Source: an uncultured Bacteroides sp.
GTDB taxonomy: Bacteria > Bacteroidota > Bacteroidia > Bacteroidales > Bacteroidaceae
DNA: 64,000 nucleotides
Assembly (NCBI GenBank): GCA_900544075.1
Contig: UQTJ01000016.1
Span: 6,992-70,991 of the forward strand
Direction: 5' to 3'
The notes beneath the pieces were generated by a model. That model saw only the letters and a list, made by a program, of their open reading frames with translations. It ran no database searches and was not told where the DNA came from. A program made the translations under genes and the position numbers. Below are positions 7,867 through 15,269 of this stretch, piece by piece (positions within the stretch are counted from its first letter, which is position 1; every line of letters begins with the position of its first letter).

Positions 7867-7885
7867 TGCCCTCTTTTGTTTAATA
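7862..7885 (+). terminator. Right half of the split typA terminator
   Basis: The exact reverse complement of 5124-5147, with the T-rich tract TTTTGTTTAATATTTTC that would have served as the terminator tail. Confidence 0.85.
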
Positions 7886-7942
7886 TTTTCGTATATTTAA
7901 TCAAGAAAATCCTTTACAAGGATGTTTTCTTATTCATCATGG

Positions 7943-7971
7943 TTTGTTTTTACTACTTTTTTTTACTTTTG
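7943..7971 (+). promoter_or_regulatory. Promoter of the LicD/Stealth operon
   Basis: TACTTTTG at 7964-7971 is the -7 box and TTTG at 7943-7946 the -33 element (17-bp spacer). The LicD start lies about 52 bases downstream. Confidence 0.65.
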
Positions 7972-8023
7972 CAGAGAATTCTGGTTTATATAATATGGAA
8001 TTGACAATAAAAAGGTAAAGAAT

Positions 8024-8833
8024 ATGATTTACAATACCGGAGAAACAGAAGAAGAACTAAAAGCAAAATATAATCCTGAAGGATCTGTACTTAGAAAAGC
8101 CCAGCTCAGAATGCTGGATATGCTTATTTACATAGACAAAGTATGCAAAGAGCAAAATATAGAATATTGCCTTGAAGCCGGTAATGTATTGGGAGCTGTA
8201 AGACATGGTGGGTTTATACCATGGGATGACGATGTAGATATTATTCTCAGAAGAACCGAATACAACAGACTTTGCAAATATCTTATAGAACACCCACATC
8301 CGCAATATGTACTACAAACTCCGGATACCGATCCGTACTTCTCATTTCATTGGAATATTCTGAGAGATACGAAAAGTGAATTTATACAGAAAAATAAACT
8401 TGCAAAAATAAGAAAATACCACGGGCTGCAAATAGACATATTCCCTATAGAAAAAAATATCAACCCATTTCTAAAGAGTATTATGAGATTCTCAAATAAA
8501 TGCATTACCGGTGAAATAATAAAAAGAGTTCCGAAGATAGGAAGATTCTTGTTTATGATAGAGCGATATCTATCAATACCGTTATGTAGGTTCATATCAC
8601 CTTTCTTAGCAACCAAAAACAATAAAAAATATACTTATGCATATGGCATAAAATGGGATACGAAATATGACGAGAATATTATCTATCCAGTAAGAGACAT
8701 TCAGTTTGAAGGATACACATTTAAAGGGCCGAACAAACCTATAGAATATCTTAAAACCCTTTATGGGAATTATATGGAACTGCCGCCTAAGGATGCAAGG
8801 AATCATCATAAAGCAGTATGTAAAGTGTATTAA
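8024..8833 (+). CDS. LicD-family phosphotransferase
   Basis: LicD proteins transfer phosphocholine or other phospho-substituents from a nucleotide-activated donor to surface glycans; they have a nucleotidyltransferase fold. The 269-residue protein has the family signature near residues 46-72: IEYCLEAGNVLGAVRHGG followed by FIPWDDDVDI, where the DDD cluster should bind metal. A conserved histidine-rich end (DARNHHKAVC) is also LicD-like. No signal peptide is seen; the protein likely acts at the inner face of the membrane. It leads a plus-strand set with two Stealth proteins, supporting a role in making or decorating a phosphodiester-linked surface polymer. The actual substituent is unknown. 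Confidence 0.88.
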   Translation: MIYNTGETEEELKAKYNPEGSVLRKAQLRMLDMLIYIDKVCKEQNIEYCLEAGNVLGAVRHGGFIPWDDDVDIILRRTEYNRLCKYLIEHPHPQYVLQTPDTDPYFSFHWNILRDTKSEFIQKNKLAKIRKYHGLQIDIFPIEKNINPFLKSIMRFSNKCITGEIIKRVPKIGRFLFMIERYLSIPLCRFISPFLATKNNKKYTYAYGIKWDTKYDENIIYPVRDIQFEGYTFKGPNKPIEYLKTLYGNYMELPPKDARNHHKAVCKVY

Positions 8834-8843
8834 GATATTAACG

Positions 8844-8930
8844 ATGAAAGCTGTTGTATTTTACCTATTCTTCCTCTTAATTATAAATCCGGAATCATAT
8901 TTAACAAACAAAAAAATATGGAAAATATAA
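8844..8930 (+). CDS. Possible 28-residue hydrophobic peptide overlapping the next start
   Basis: An ATG frame encodes 28 residues with a hydrophobic stretch (VVFYLFFLLIINP) and a basic tail. Its stop codon lies 13 bases inside the following Stealth gene, an arrangement that could couple translation. There is no strong ribosome-binding site and no known family that I recognise, so it may be chance. Confidence 0.25.
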   Translation: MKAVVFYLFFLLIINPESYLTNKKIWKI

Positions 8931-9862
8931 ATAATACTGATCTTGTATACATGTGGGTAGACGGTAACGACCCTGTCTGGCAGGCTAAACGAAATGCTTG
9001 TATAGGAGTACCTGTAGAAAAATCAGGTGTAAACTGCAAAGGCAGATATGCCAATAATGATGAGCTTAAGTACAGTCTGCGCTCCATCGAAACGTATGCC
9101 CCTTGGATAAGGAAAATATTTATAGTGACAGACAATCAAACTCCGGAATGGTTAGATATCTCAAACCCTAAGATAAAAATAATAGACCACACTGAGATTA
9201 TGCCCAAAGAATATCTTCCATCGTTCAACTCAAGCGTAATCGAACATTTCCTATGCAGAATTCCCGGACTATCCGAACGGTTTCTGGTTGCAAATGATGA
9301 TACTTTTATTAACAAGCCTGTAGACCAGAACTTTTTTTATGCAGAAGACGGGCTGCCATACATGCGCCTCACCCATAGCAGATTAAGAAACATATTCTTA
9401 TCATTTAAAAAGAAATTTTTAGGTGTACAGTTTAAAAACTACGTTCAAATAGTACATAATTCAGCAAGTCTTGTCAAAGACAAATTCGGTACATATTACA
9501 GCGGAAGACCGCATCACAATATAGATGCATATTTAAAGAGTGACTGTATGCATGTAGAAGAGATGTTCAAAAACGAAATAACCGCTACATTGTGTAATCA
9601 TGTCCGGAGCATGAACGATATACACCGTAGCATATACGCATATGTCGCATTAGCAGAAAAACGATGTCATCCGCTTTATGTAACACAAAAGACTTCATTC
9701 AGATTTCATATAGAGAACCACAAACATTATACAAAGTTGGAAAAATACAATCCTGTATTTTTCTGTATGAACGACTCAGAATATGCCAATGATGATGACA
9801 GAATAAAGGTTAAAGATTTTTTAGGCAAACGCTTCCCTGAGAAATCCCAGTTTGAGAAATGA
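8918..9862 (+). CDS. Stealth-family sugar-phosphate transferase (first tandem copy)
   Basis: Stealth proteins are related to the catalytic part of GlcNAc-1-phosphotransferase and to capsule polymerases such as CpsY/SacB; they transfer hexose 1-phosphate to form phosphodiester-linked polymers. All four conserved regions are visible in the 314-residue protein. CR1 is DLVYMWVDGNDPVWQ (about residues 8-22). CR2 runs from KIFIVTDNQTPEWL to RFLVANDDTFINKPV. CR3 includes HHNIDAYLKSD. CR4 is CMNDSEYANDDDR near the C-terminus. It ends in RFPEKSQFEK, the same as its neighbour. It is cytosolic or membrane-peripheral. The acceptor is unknown. Confidence 0.9.
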   Translation: MENINNTDLVYMWVDGNDPVWQAKRNACIGVPVEKSGVNCKGRYANNDELKYSLRSIETYAPWIRKIFIVTDNQTPEWLDISNPKIKIIDHTEIMPKEYLPSFNSSVIEHFLCRIPGLSERFLVANDDTFINKPVDQNFFYAEDGLPYMRLTHSRLRNIFLSFKKKFLGVQFKNYVQIVHNSASLVKDKFGTYYSGRPHHNIDAYLKSDCMHVEEMFKNEITATLCNHVRSMNDIHRSIYAYVALAEKRCHPLYVTQKTSFRFHIENHKHYTKLEKYNPVFFCMNDSEYANDDDRIKVKDFLGKRFPEKSQFEK

Positions 9863-9901
9863 ATAATGAAATAATCAATTGAAATTAAAAGAAGAGATAG
9901 A

Positions 9902-10834
9902 ATGGATATAGATTTAGTTTATCTTTGGGTCAATGGTAACGACCCTGTATGGCAAGCAAAACGTAATGCCACAATAGGAAAGCCTGTTGAAAATTCCGGA
10001 GTGAATTGTGAAGGTCGGTATGCCAACAATGATGAATTGAAATTCAGCCTGAGATCCATAGAGAAATATGCTCCGTGGATACACAGAATCTTTATTGTCA
10101 CAGACAATCAAACTCCTTCTTGGCTTGACACATCAAATCCAAAGATTCAGATAGTAGACCACACCGAAATAATGCCACCTGAAAGTTTGCCTTGCTTTAA
10201 CTCCAGCGTGTTAGAGCATTTCTTATATAAAATACCAGGACTTTCGGAACATTTCCTATACTCGAACGATGACATGCTTATAAACAAGCCTGTCAGTCCT
10301 TCTACTTTCTTTGCAAAAGACGGATACCCTATAATACGTTTCAACAGAAGACCTTTCAGGAAACAGATTTTAGCATTTAAAGAAAAAATCTTAGGAAAAA
10401 AGCTAAGCAACTACAACCAGATAATAAAAAACGCAGCAGAATTGGTTGAGAGAAAATATGGCATATATTTTACCGGCAAAGCACATCATAATATAGATGC
10501 ATATTTAAAAAGTGATTTTCAACATACAGAAGAAATGTTTTATGATGAAATAAAAGTCACTTACTCAAACCATGTACGCAGTGCAAATGATATCCAAAGG
10601 AGTTTATTCTCTTATGTAGCATTAGCCGAGAAACATGCACACCTAAAATATGTAACACAAAAAACATCATTCAGGCTACATATTCATAAAGACAAGTATT
10701 ATAGTAAATTTGAAAGATATAACCCGCTTCTGTTCTGCATGAATGACTCGGAATATGCAACTGATGAGCACAGACTCAAAGCTAAAGCATTTCTGGAAAA
10801 CTATTTTCCGGAAAAGTCTCAATTTGAAAAATAG
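9902..10834 (+). CDS. Stealth-family sugar-phosphate transferase (second tandem copy)
   Basis: This 310-residue protein is a close paralogue of the preceding gene: CR1 is DLVYLWVNGNDPVWQAKRNA, CR2 holds IVTDNQTPSWLD and LYSNDDMLINKPV, CR3 holds HHNIDAYLKSDF, and CR4 is CMNDSEYATDEHR. Both end in FPEKSQFEK. High similarity over the full length with a 39-base spacer points to tandem gene duplication. Differences cluster in the middle third, which could give different acceptor preferences. Its stop is only 3 bases from the stop of the convergent GT92-like gene and no terminator separates them. Confidence 0.9.
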   Translation: MDIDLVYLWVNGNDPVWQAKRNATIGKPVENSGVNCEGRYANNDELKFSLRSIEKYAPWIHRIFIVTDNQTPSWLDTSNPKIQIVDHTEIMPPESLPCFNSSVLEHFLYKIPGLSEHFLYSNDDMLINKPVSPSTFFAKDGYPIIRFNRRPFRKQILAFKEKILGKKLSNYNQIIKNAAELVERKYGIYFTGKAHHNIDAYLKSDFQHTEEMFYDEIKVTYSNHVRSANDIQRSLFSYVALAEKHAHLKYVTQKTSFRLHIHKDKYYSKFERYNPLLFCMNDSEYATDEHRLKAKAFLENYFPEKSQFEK

Positions 10835-10837
10835 CTC

Positions 10838-11716
10838 CTACTCATCTTTGATGTCATTCAAATCATAACGGTTAAAATATTCCATCGTTATAAATCTTGT
10901 CCTTCCGGCAGCTCTTCCACGAGATTGTTTTTCCACAAACTCCTCATATGACCTCACAGCATAATGGTTAATGCGTATAACATCCTGCTGCGGTTCCCGC
11001 TCCCGGAAGTTCTGTTTTACAAGGTTGCCATGGGAATCAGCAGTATAACCAGAAATTCTTGCTACCTCATGGCAGCCTATCATTGAGAATACCTTGCGCG
11101 GATTCACGATACTCTTCACATGCCTGTTCAAATAATGCCCGGGAAGTGAATGATATTTAAATCTCTCCATCATTGTTCCCGGTTCCTTTGTTTTGGCTCC
11201 ACCACTGCCATAAATCAACCAGTTTATCTCCACAGCAGAGAAGTTCTCAAATCTATTCAGGAACTCAGGTATAGTCTTATCTTTTACCGGAAATATAAAC
11301 TCGTCCAAGTCAATAAATGCAATCCACCGGGTGTCAAAACGATGCTTCTCCAGACAATCGTCATAAGCTGACAGCTGCTTCTTAAAACCGGGGAAAAAGG
11401 TATATTCCACCAAGCCTGATTCTATATATGGCGCAAGAACCTCTTTTATGCAGTCAGTACTCTCATTATCATAGACATAAAACCTATCCACACCCATCTT
11501 TTGATGCCACTCAATCCATTCTTTGAAATATGGACCTTCATTCTTCGCTATTGCGCAAACTGCCAGATAGTATTTCGGCTGTGTATTGTTACGTTTCAGT
11601 TTGTAAATGAGTTTAACGGCATTAAACAACCCAAAACGCAAAATACCACGCCATCTGTTACGTGTCATTTTATGCGGTATCACACCAGCTATGATTTCTG
11701 CAAGTACTTTATTCAT
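10838..11716 (-). CDS. GT92-like glycosyltransferase
   Basis: The 292-residue protein has the pattern of the glycosyltransferase family 92/GT2-like group: AVCAIAKNEGPYFKEWIEWH (about residues 51-70), then VDRFYVYDNESTD, then RWIAFIDLDEFIFP near residue 135, where DLDEF is the likely DxD metal site. It has no signal peptide or membrane segment. The family forms glycosidic bonds from nucleotide sugars; in this setting it probably builds part of a surface glycan. It is last in the gltX-acyltransferase-Stealth operon. The donor sugar is not predictable. Confidence 0.82.
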   Translation of the reverse strand: MNKVLAEIIAGVIPHKMTRNRWRGILRFGLFNAVKLIYKLKRNNTQPKYYLAVCAIAKNEGPYFKEWIEWHQKMGVDRFYVYDNESTDCIKEVLAPYIESGLVEYTFFPGFKKQLSAYDDCLEKHRFDTRWIAFIDLDEFIFPVKDKTIPEFLNRFENFSAVEINWLIYGSGGAKTKEPGTMMERFKYHSLPGHYLNRHVKSIVNPRKVFSMIGCHEVARISGYTADSHGNLVKQNFREREPQQDVIRINHYAVRSYEEFVEKQSRGRAAGRTRFITMEYFNRYDLNDIKDE

Positions 11717-11740
11717 ATCACTATCTTTTCCAAATAAAGA

Positions 11741-12733
11741 TTACAATTCAAAACTTGATTTCTCCGGAAGAATAGACTCAAAAGCATTCTTTATATTATC
11801 CATAACCTGAGTATAATTACGGATATGTACGTTATCATTCAGACATACCAACTTATAGGACTGTTCACGGATTGCTTTGACAGCCTGTTTCGGCTTTATC
11901 ATAAGCGGAAACATCTTTGTATCTACATAAGTATTGTATGGTTCGAAATTGCTTTTACATATCTGCCATGTACGGAATAATTCCGGAGTATAATCATTGA
12001 AAGAACGGAACCTATTCACCGATGCTTCTGTAAGTTCTTTTCCCACTGCGGCCCAAACTTCTTCAAAGGTGCTCTTCAAATATGGCTGAGCATTGTGAGG
12101 AGTACGTAAAGGAATAAACTTGCCATATGGCTTAAGTATATAATTCCAACGTGCCTTAGAACCATAACCTTTATAGAACCATTTTTCATGGTCACGGGCC
12201 ATGATTTCTTTTTTATCAAAATGACGATTTATTATGGCTATACTGTTCTGCAGAGTCTTATACCACTGTGACCAGGAAGGATTATACTTGAAAGCTGCTA
12301 TATCGCAAGGTAAACCGTTCTTAAAGAAACGTTCAATACCAATTTTGTTTATAATATAAAAATCATCATTGAAATAGACAAAATGTTCTGCCAGCCCCGG
12401 TATCTTATGCAGGTAATATTCTATGACAACAGAATTAAAAGTTGGCAGGAACTGCTCCGGAATGTAATCTTTGTGTGCTACAAGGTTTATCTTCGGATTA
12501 TTCACATCAAGCCATTCCGGTTTCTGCCCACAGGTTACAAAATGTATCTTTCTCACCCAAGGAGCAAACTTCTCAACCCCACGGAACCAATACTTCAAGA
12601 AACCGTAATCACGAAAACGAGCTTCGGATACTCCATTCTTGATATTATTTCCTTTACCTGAATACTTATTGAACACCTTCTGCCATTCAGGATCATTCAT
12701 ATCAACCCACGTGATTACAAAATCAATATCCAT
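11741..12733 (-). CDS. Stealth-family sugar-phosphate transferase (divergent third copy)
   Basis: The 330-residue protein carries the same four regions as the tandem pair but in a more diverged form: CR1 DIDFVITWVDMNDPEWQ at the very N-terminus, CR2 with KIHFVTCGQKPEWL, VIEYYLHKIPGLAEHF and YFNDDFYIINK, CR3 with HNAQPYLKST, and CR4 CLNDNVHIRNY near the end. It also ends with LPEKSSFEL, like the others. It sits on the opposite strand from the pair, inside the operon that starts with gltX. A separate specificity from the pair is likely but not shown. Confidence 0.88.
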   Translation of the reverse strand: MDIDFVITWVDMNDPEWQKVFNKYSGKGNNIKNGVSEARFRDYGFLKYWFRGVEKFAPWVRKIHFVTCGQKPEWLDVNNPKINLVAHKDYIPEQFLPTFNSVVIEYYLHKIPGLAEHFVYFNDDFYIINKIGIERFFKNGLPCDIAAFKYNPSWSQWYKTLQNSIAIINRHFDKKEIMARDHEKWFYKGYGSKARWNYILKPYGKFIPLRTPHNAQPYLKSTFEEVWAAVGKELTEASVNRFRSFNDYTPELFRTWQICKSNFEPYNTYVDTKMFPLMIKPKQAVKAIREQSYKLVCLNDNVHIRNYTQVMDNIKNAFESILPEKSSFEL

Positions 12734-12777
12734 ACTATAAGATTTTTATATGTTATACTTTATTTCCTGTTTCTGAA

Positions 12778-13650
12778 TTACAACCTTTCGGCATGTCTGA
12801 AACGTTTATGAGTCCACAAATATAATTCAGGATTCTCAATAATACATTTTTCCAACATTTGATAATAAATGTCTGTAAGCTTAAAATCAGGCAAAGACTT
12901 TGGATTATCATGAAGCTGAATAAATTCTGCCTCATAATACCCTCTCTTAACCCTCTTCACACTAAGGAAAAAGGCTTCCAGTCCATAGTGTTTAACAATC
13001 TTTTCAGTACCTGTCAAGACCGGAGTATTGTGGTTAAGGAAGTGTAGAAAATAGCGAGAGTCCTTTTTCCTTGGGGACTGGTCTGCTATAAAACCTATGA
13101 TACTGATTTTCTTTTCGGCAGATATCTCTGTCACATATCTTGCTGTTTTATGCATATCCACACACACCGCTCCCATTCTTTCACGAATATCCAACATAAG
13201 CCTATCCATGTTCTTATTGCTCAGTTTATGGTATATCTGAGCACCTATAACATTCTTATCCAGATGTAAAGGTATAGAAGAGCACCATTCCCAGTTTGCA
13301 TAATGCCCAAGGTACAAGGCTATTGACTTTCCGTTTCTCAGTACAGTATTAACATAATCAACATTCTTGAAAGTCATGCGGCGCTTCATTTCATCTTTTG
13401 AAATGGATGCCAGTTTACAACTTTCAAGAATTATATCAACAAAGGAATGATAAAATTCTTTTTCAATACACAATATCTCCTGCTCACTTTTCTCAGGAAA
13501 AGACTCTGTCAGATTCTTGCGTACTACTTCCCGTCTGTATCGTATAACATAGTACACTACATAATACAAGAAATCAGACAATAGGTACAATACGCCAAAA
13601 GGCAAACAAGACAATAGTCTTATGAAAAAAGAGAGCAGGTGATATGTCAT
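12778..13650 (-). CDS. LpxL/HtrB-like lysophospholipid or lipid A acyltransferase
   Basis: This 290-residue inner-membrane protein has an N-terminal hydrophobic anchor (LPFGVLYLLSDFLYYVVYYVI) and the acyltransferase HX4E site as HYANWE near residue 117. FIADQSPRKKD near residue 190 and RVKRGYYEAEF follow, all typical of the lipid A secondary acyltransferase family. In Bacteroides a member of this family adds the fifth acyl chain to lipid A. It is 8 bases downstream of gltX and precedes a Stealth gene, linking the operon to envelope work. Substrate assignment to lipid A is inference. Confidence 0.88.
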   Translation of the reverse strand: MTYHLLSFFIRLLSCLPFGVLYLLSDFLYYVVYYVIRYRREVVRKNLTESFPEKSEQEILCIEKEFYHSFVDIILESCKLASISKDEMKRRMTFKNVDYVNTVLRNGKSIALYLGHYANWEWCSSIPLHLDKNVIGAQIYHKLSNKNMDRLMLDIRERMGAVCVDMHKTARYVTEISAEKKISIIGFIADQSPRKKDSRYFLHFLNHNTPVLTGTEKIVKHYGLEAFFLSVKRVKRGYYEAEFIQLHDNPKSLPDFKLTDIYYQMLEKCIIENPELYLWTHKRFRHAERL

Positions 13651-13658
13651 ATTTTATA

Positions 13659-15185
13659 TTACTTTATTTCATTAATTGCTTTTTCTATACGTCTGATAGT
13701 TTCCTCCTTACCAAGAAGTTCGGTAATATCAAACATATGAGGTCCCTTGCATTCGCCTACTACAGCCAGACGGAAAGCATTCATCACATTACCCATGTGA
13801 TATTCCTTAGCTGTAATCCAGCCGATAACGATGTCTTCCGATGGTTTTGAGCTGAAATCTTCAATGCCACGCAGAACTTCTATCAACTCGTTCATGATGC
13901 GGGGAGTATCTTCTTTCCAGCGTTTCTTGATGTCCTTTTCTGAATAAGTTTCAGGAGCAACAAAGAAGAAACGAGCCTGTTCCCACAACTCCTTAACAAA
14001 GTTCACACGGCTCTTAACCAATGAAACTACAGATGTGAGATAAGCATCGCTATAGGCTGAAGCATCTACACCATTTGCCGACAGTACAGGCTTGAACAAC
14101 TCTGCTATCTCCGCATCGTCTTTCTTCAGGATATACTCATGGTTGAACCAGCGAGCCTTTTCGTAGTCAAACTTGGCTCCGGCCTTGCTGCAACGATGCA
14201 GGTCGAAAAGTTTAACCAATTCGTCGAGCGACATGATTTCCTGGTCGTTACCCGGATTCCAGCCCAACAGAGCAAGGAAGTTGATAACAGCTTCAGGAAG
14301 ATAGCCTGATTCGCGATAACCTGAAGATACCTCACCGGTCTTAGGGTCATGCCATTCCAATGGGAATACAGGGAAACCAAGACGGTCGCCGTCACGCTTG
14401 CTCAACTTACCGTTTCCGTCCGGTTTAAGCAGCAAAGGCAGATGAGCGAACTCTGGCATAGTGTCTGCCCATCCGAATGCTCTGTAAAGAAGCACGTGAA
14501 GCGGAGCGGAAGGCAACCATTCTTCACCGCGGATTACGTGAGTCACTTCCATCAAATGGTCGTCAACGATATTTGCAAGATGGTATGTAGGAAGTTCGTC
14601 AGCCGATTTGTACAGCACTTTATCATCAAGGATAGACGAGTTGATAACCACATCGCCACGGATAATATCATTTACATGTACATCCTCGTTCGGTTCTATT
14701 TTGAAACGTACTACATACTGTTTACCTTCAGCGATAAGCGCATCTACCTCTTCCTTGCTCATTGACAATGAGTTACGCATCGAAAGACGTGTAGAAACAT
14801 CATACTGGAAGTTTGGAATTTCCTTTCTTTTGGCATCAAGTTCCTCCGGAGTATCGAAAGCTATATATGCCTTACCGTTATCCAGCAGAATCTGAACATA
14901 TTTCTTATATATATCACGACGTTCTGACTGACGGTAAGGGCCATAGTTTCCACCAAAACTTACGCCTTCATCGAATTTGATACCCAACCATTTGAATGAT
15001 TCGATGATATACTCTTCCGCACCAGGAACGAAACGGTTTGAGTCAGTATCCTCTATACGGAAAATAAGGTCTCCGCCATGCTGACGGGCAAAGAGATAAT
15101 TGTACAAGGCAGTACGCACACCGCCGATATGCAACGCACCTGTAGGGCTTGGTGCGAAACGAACTCTTACTTTTCTTTCTGACAT
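13659..15185 (-). CDS. gltX: Glutamyl-tRNA synthetase
   Basis: The enzyme charges tRNA-Glu with glutamate in the cytoplasm. The protein of about 508 residues has the class I HIGH signature [18 protein letters not shown] near residues 11-28 and the KMSKS-like KLSKRDG near residue 259. A C-terminal anticodon-binding domain follows, with length as usual for the family. I chose the ATG at 15185, which gives [16 protein letters not shown]; a TTG 12 bases upstream is less likely. A -7 box read on the minus strand as TACTTTTG lies at 15211-15218. It heads an operon with envelope genes, a coupling not expected from function. Confidence 0.97.
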   Translation of the reverse strand: MSERKVRVRFAPSPTGALHIGGVRTALYNYLFARQHGGDLIFRIEDTDSNRFVPGAEEYIIESFKWLGIKFDEGVSFGGNYGPYRQSERRDIYKKYVQILLDNGKAYIAFDTPEELDAKRKEIPNFQYDVSTRLSMRNSLSMSKEEVDALIAEGKQYVVRFKIEPNEDVHVNDIIRGDVVINSSILDDKVLYKSADELPTYHLANIVDDHLMEVTHVIRGEEWLPSAPLHVLLYRAFGWADTMPEFAHLPLLLKPDGNGKLSKRDGDRLGFPVFPLEWHDPKTGEVSSGYRESGYLPEAVINFLALLGWNPGNDQEIMSLDELVKLFDLHRCSKAGAKFDYEKARWFNHEYILKKDDAEIAELFKPVLSANGVDASAYSDAYLTSVVSLVKSRVNFVKELWEQARFFFVAPETYSEKDIKKRWKEDTPRIMNELIEVLRGIEDFSSKPSEDIVIGWITAKEYHMGNVMNAFRLAVVGECKGPHMFDITELLGKEETIRRIEKAINEIK

Positions 15186-15210
15186 ATTGATTTTCAACTA
15201 AAATATTACG

Positions 15211-15218
15211 CAAAAGTA
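15211..15218 (-). promoter_or_regulatory. Promoter -7 box of gltX
   Basis: On the minus strand TACTTTTG lies 25 bases before the ATG at 15185. Confidence 0.6.
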
Positions 15219-15269
15219 ATCTAAATTTCCCGTTTTTTACTTATTTTGCACCCAAAATATACATTGATT

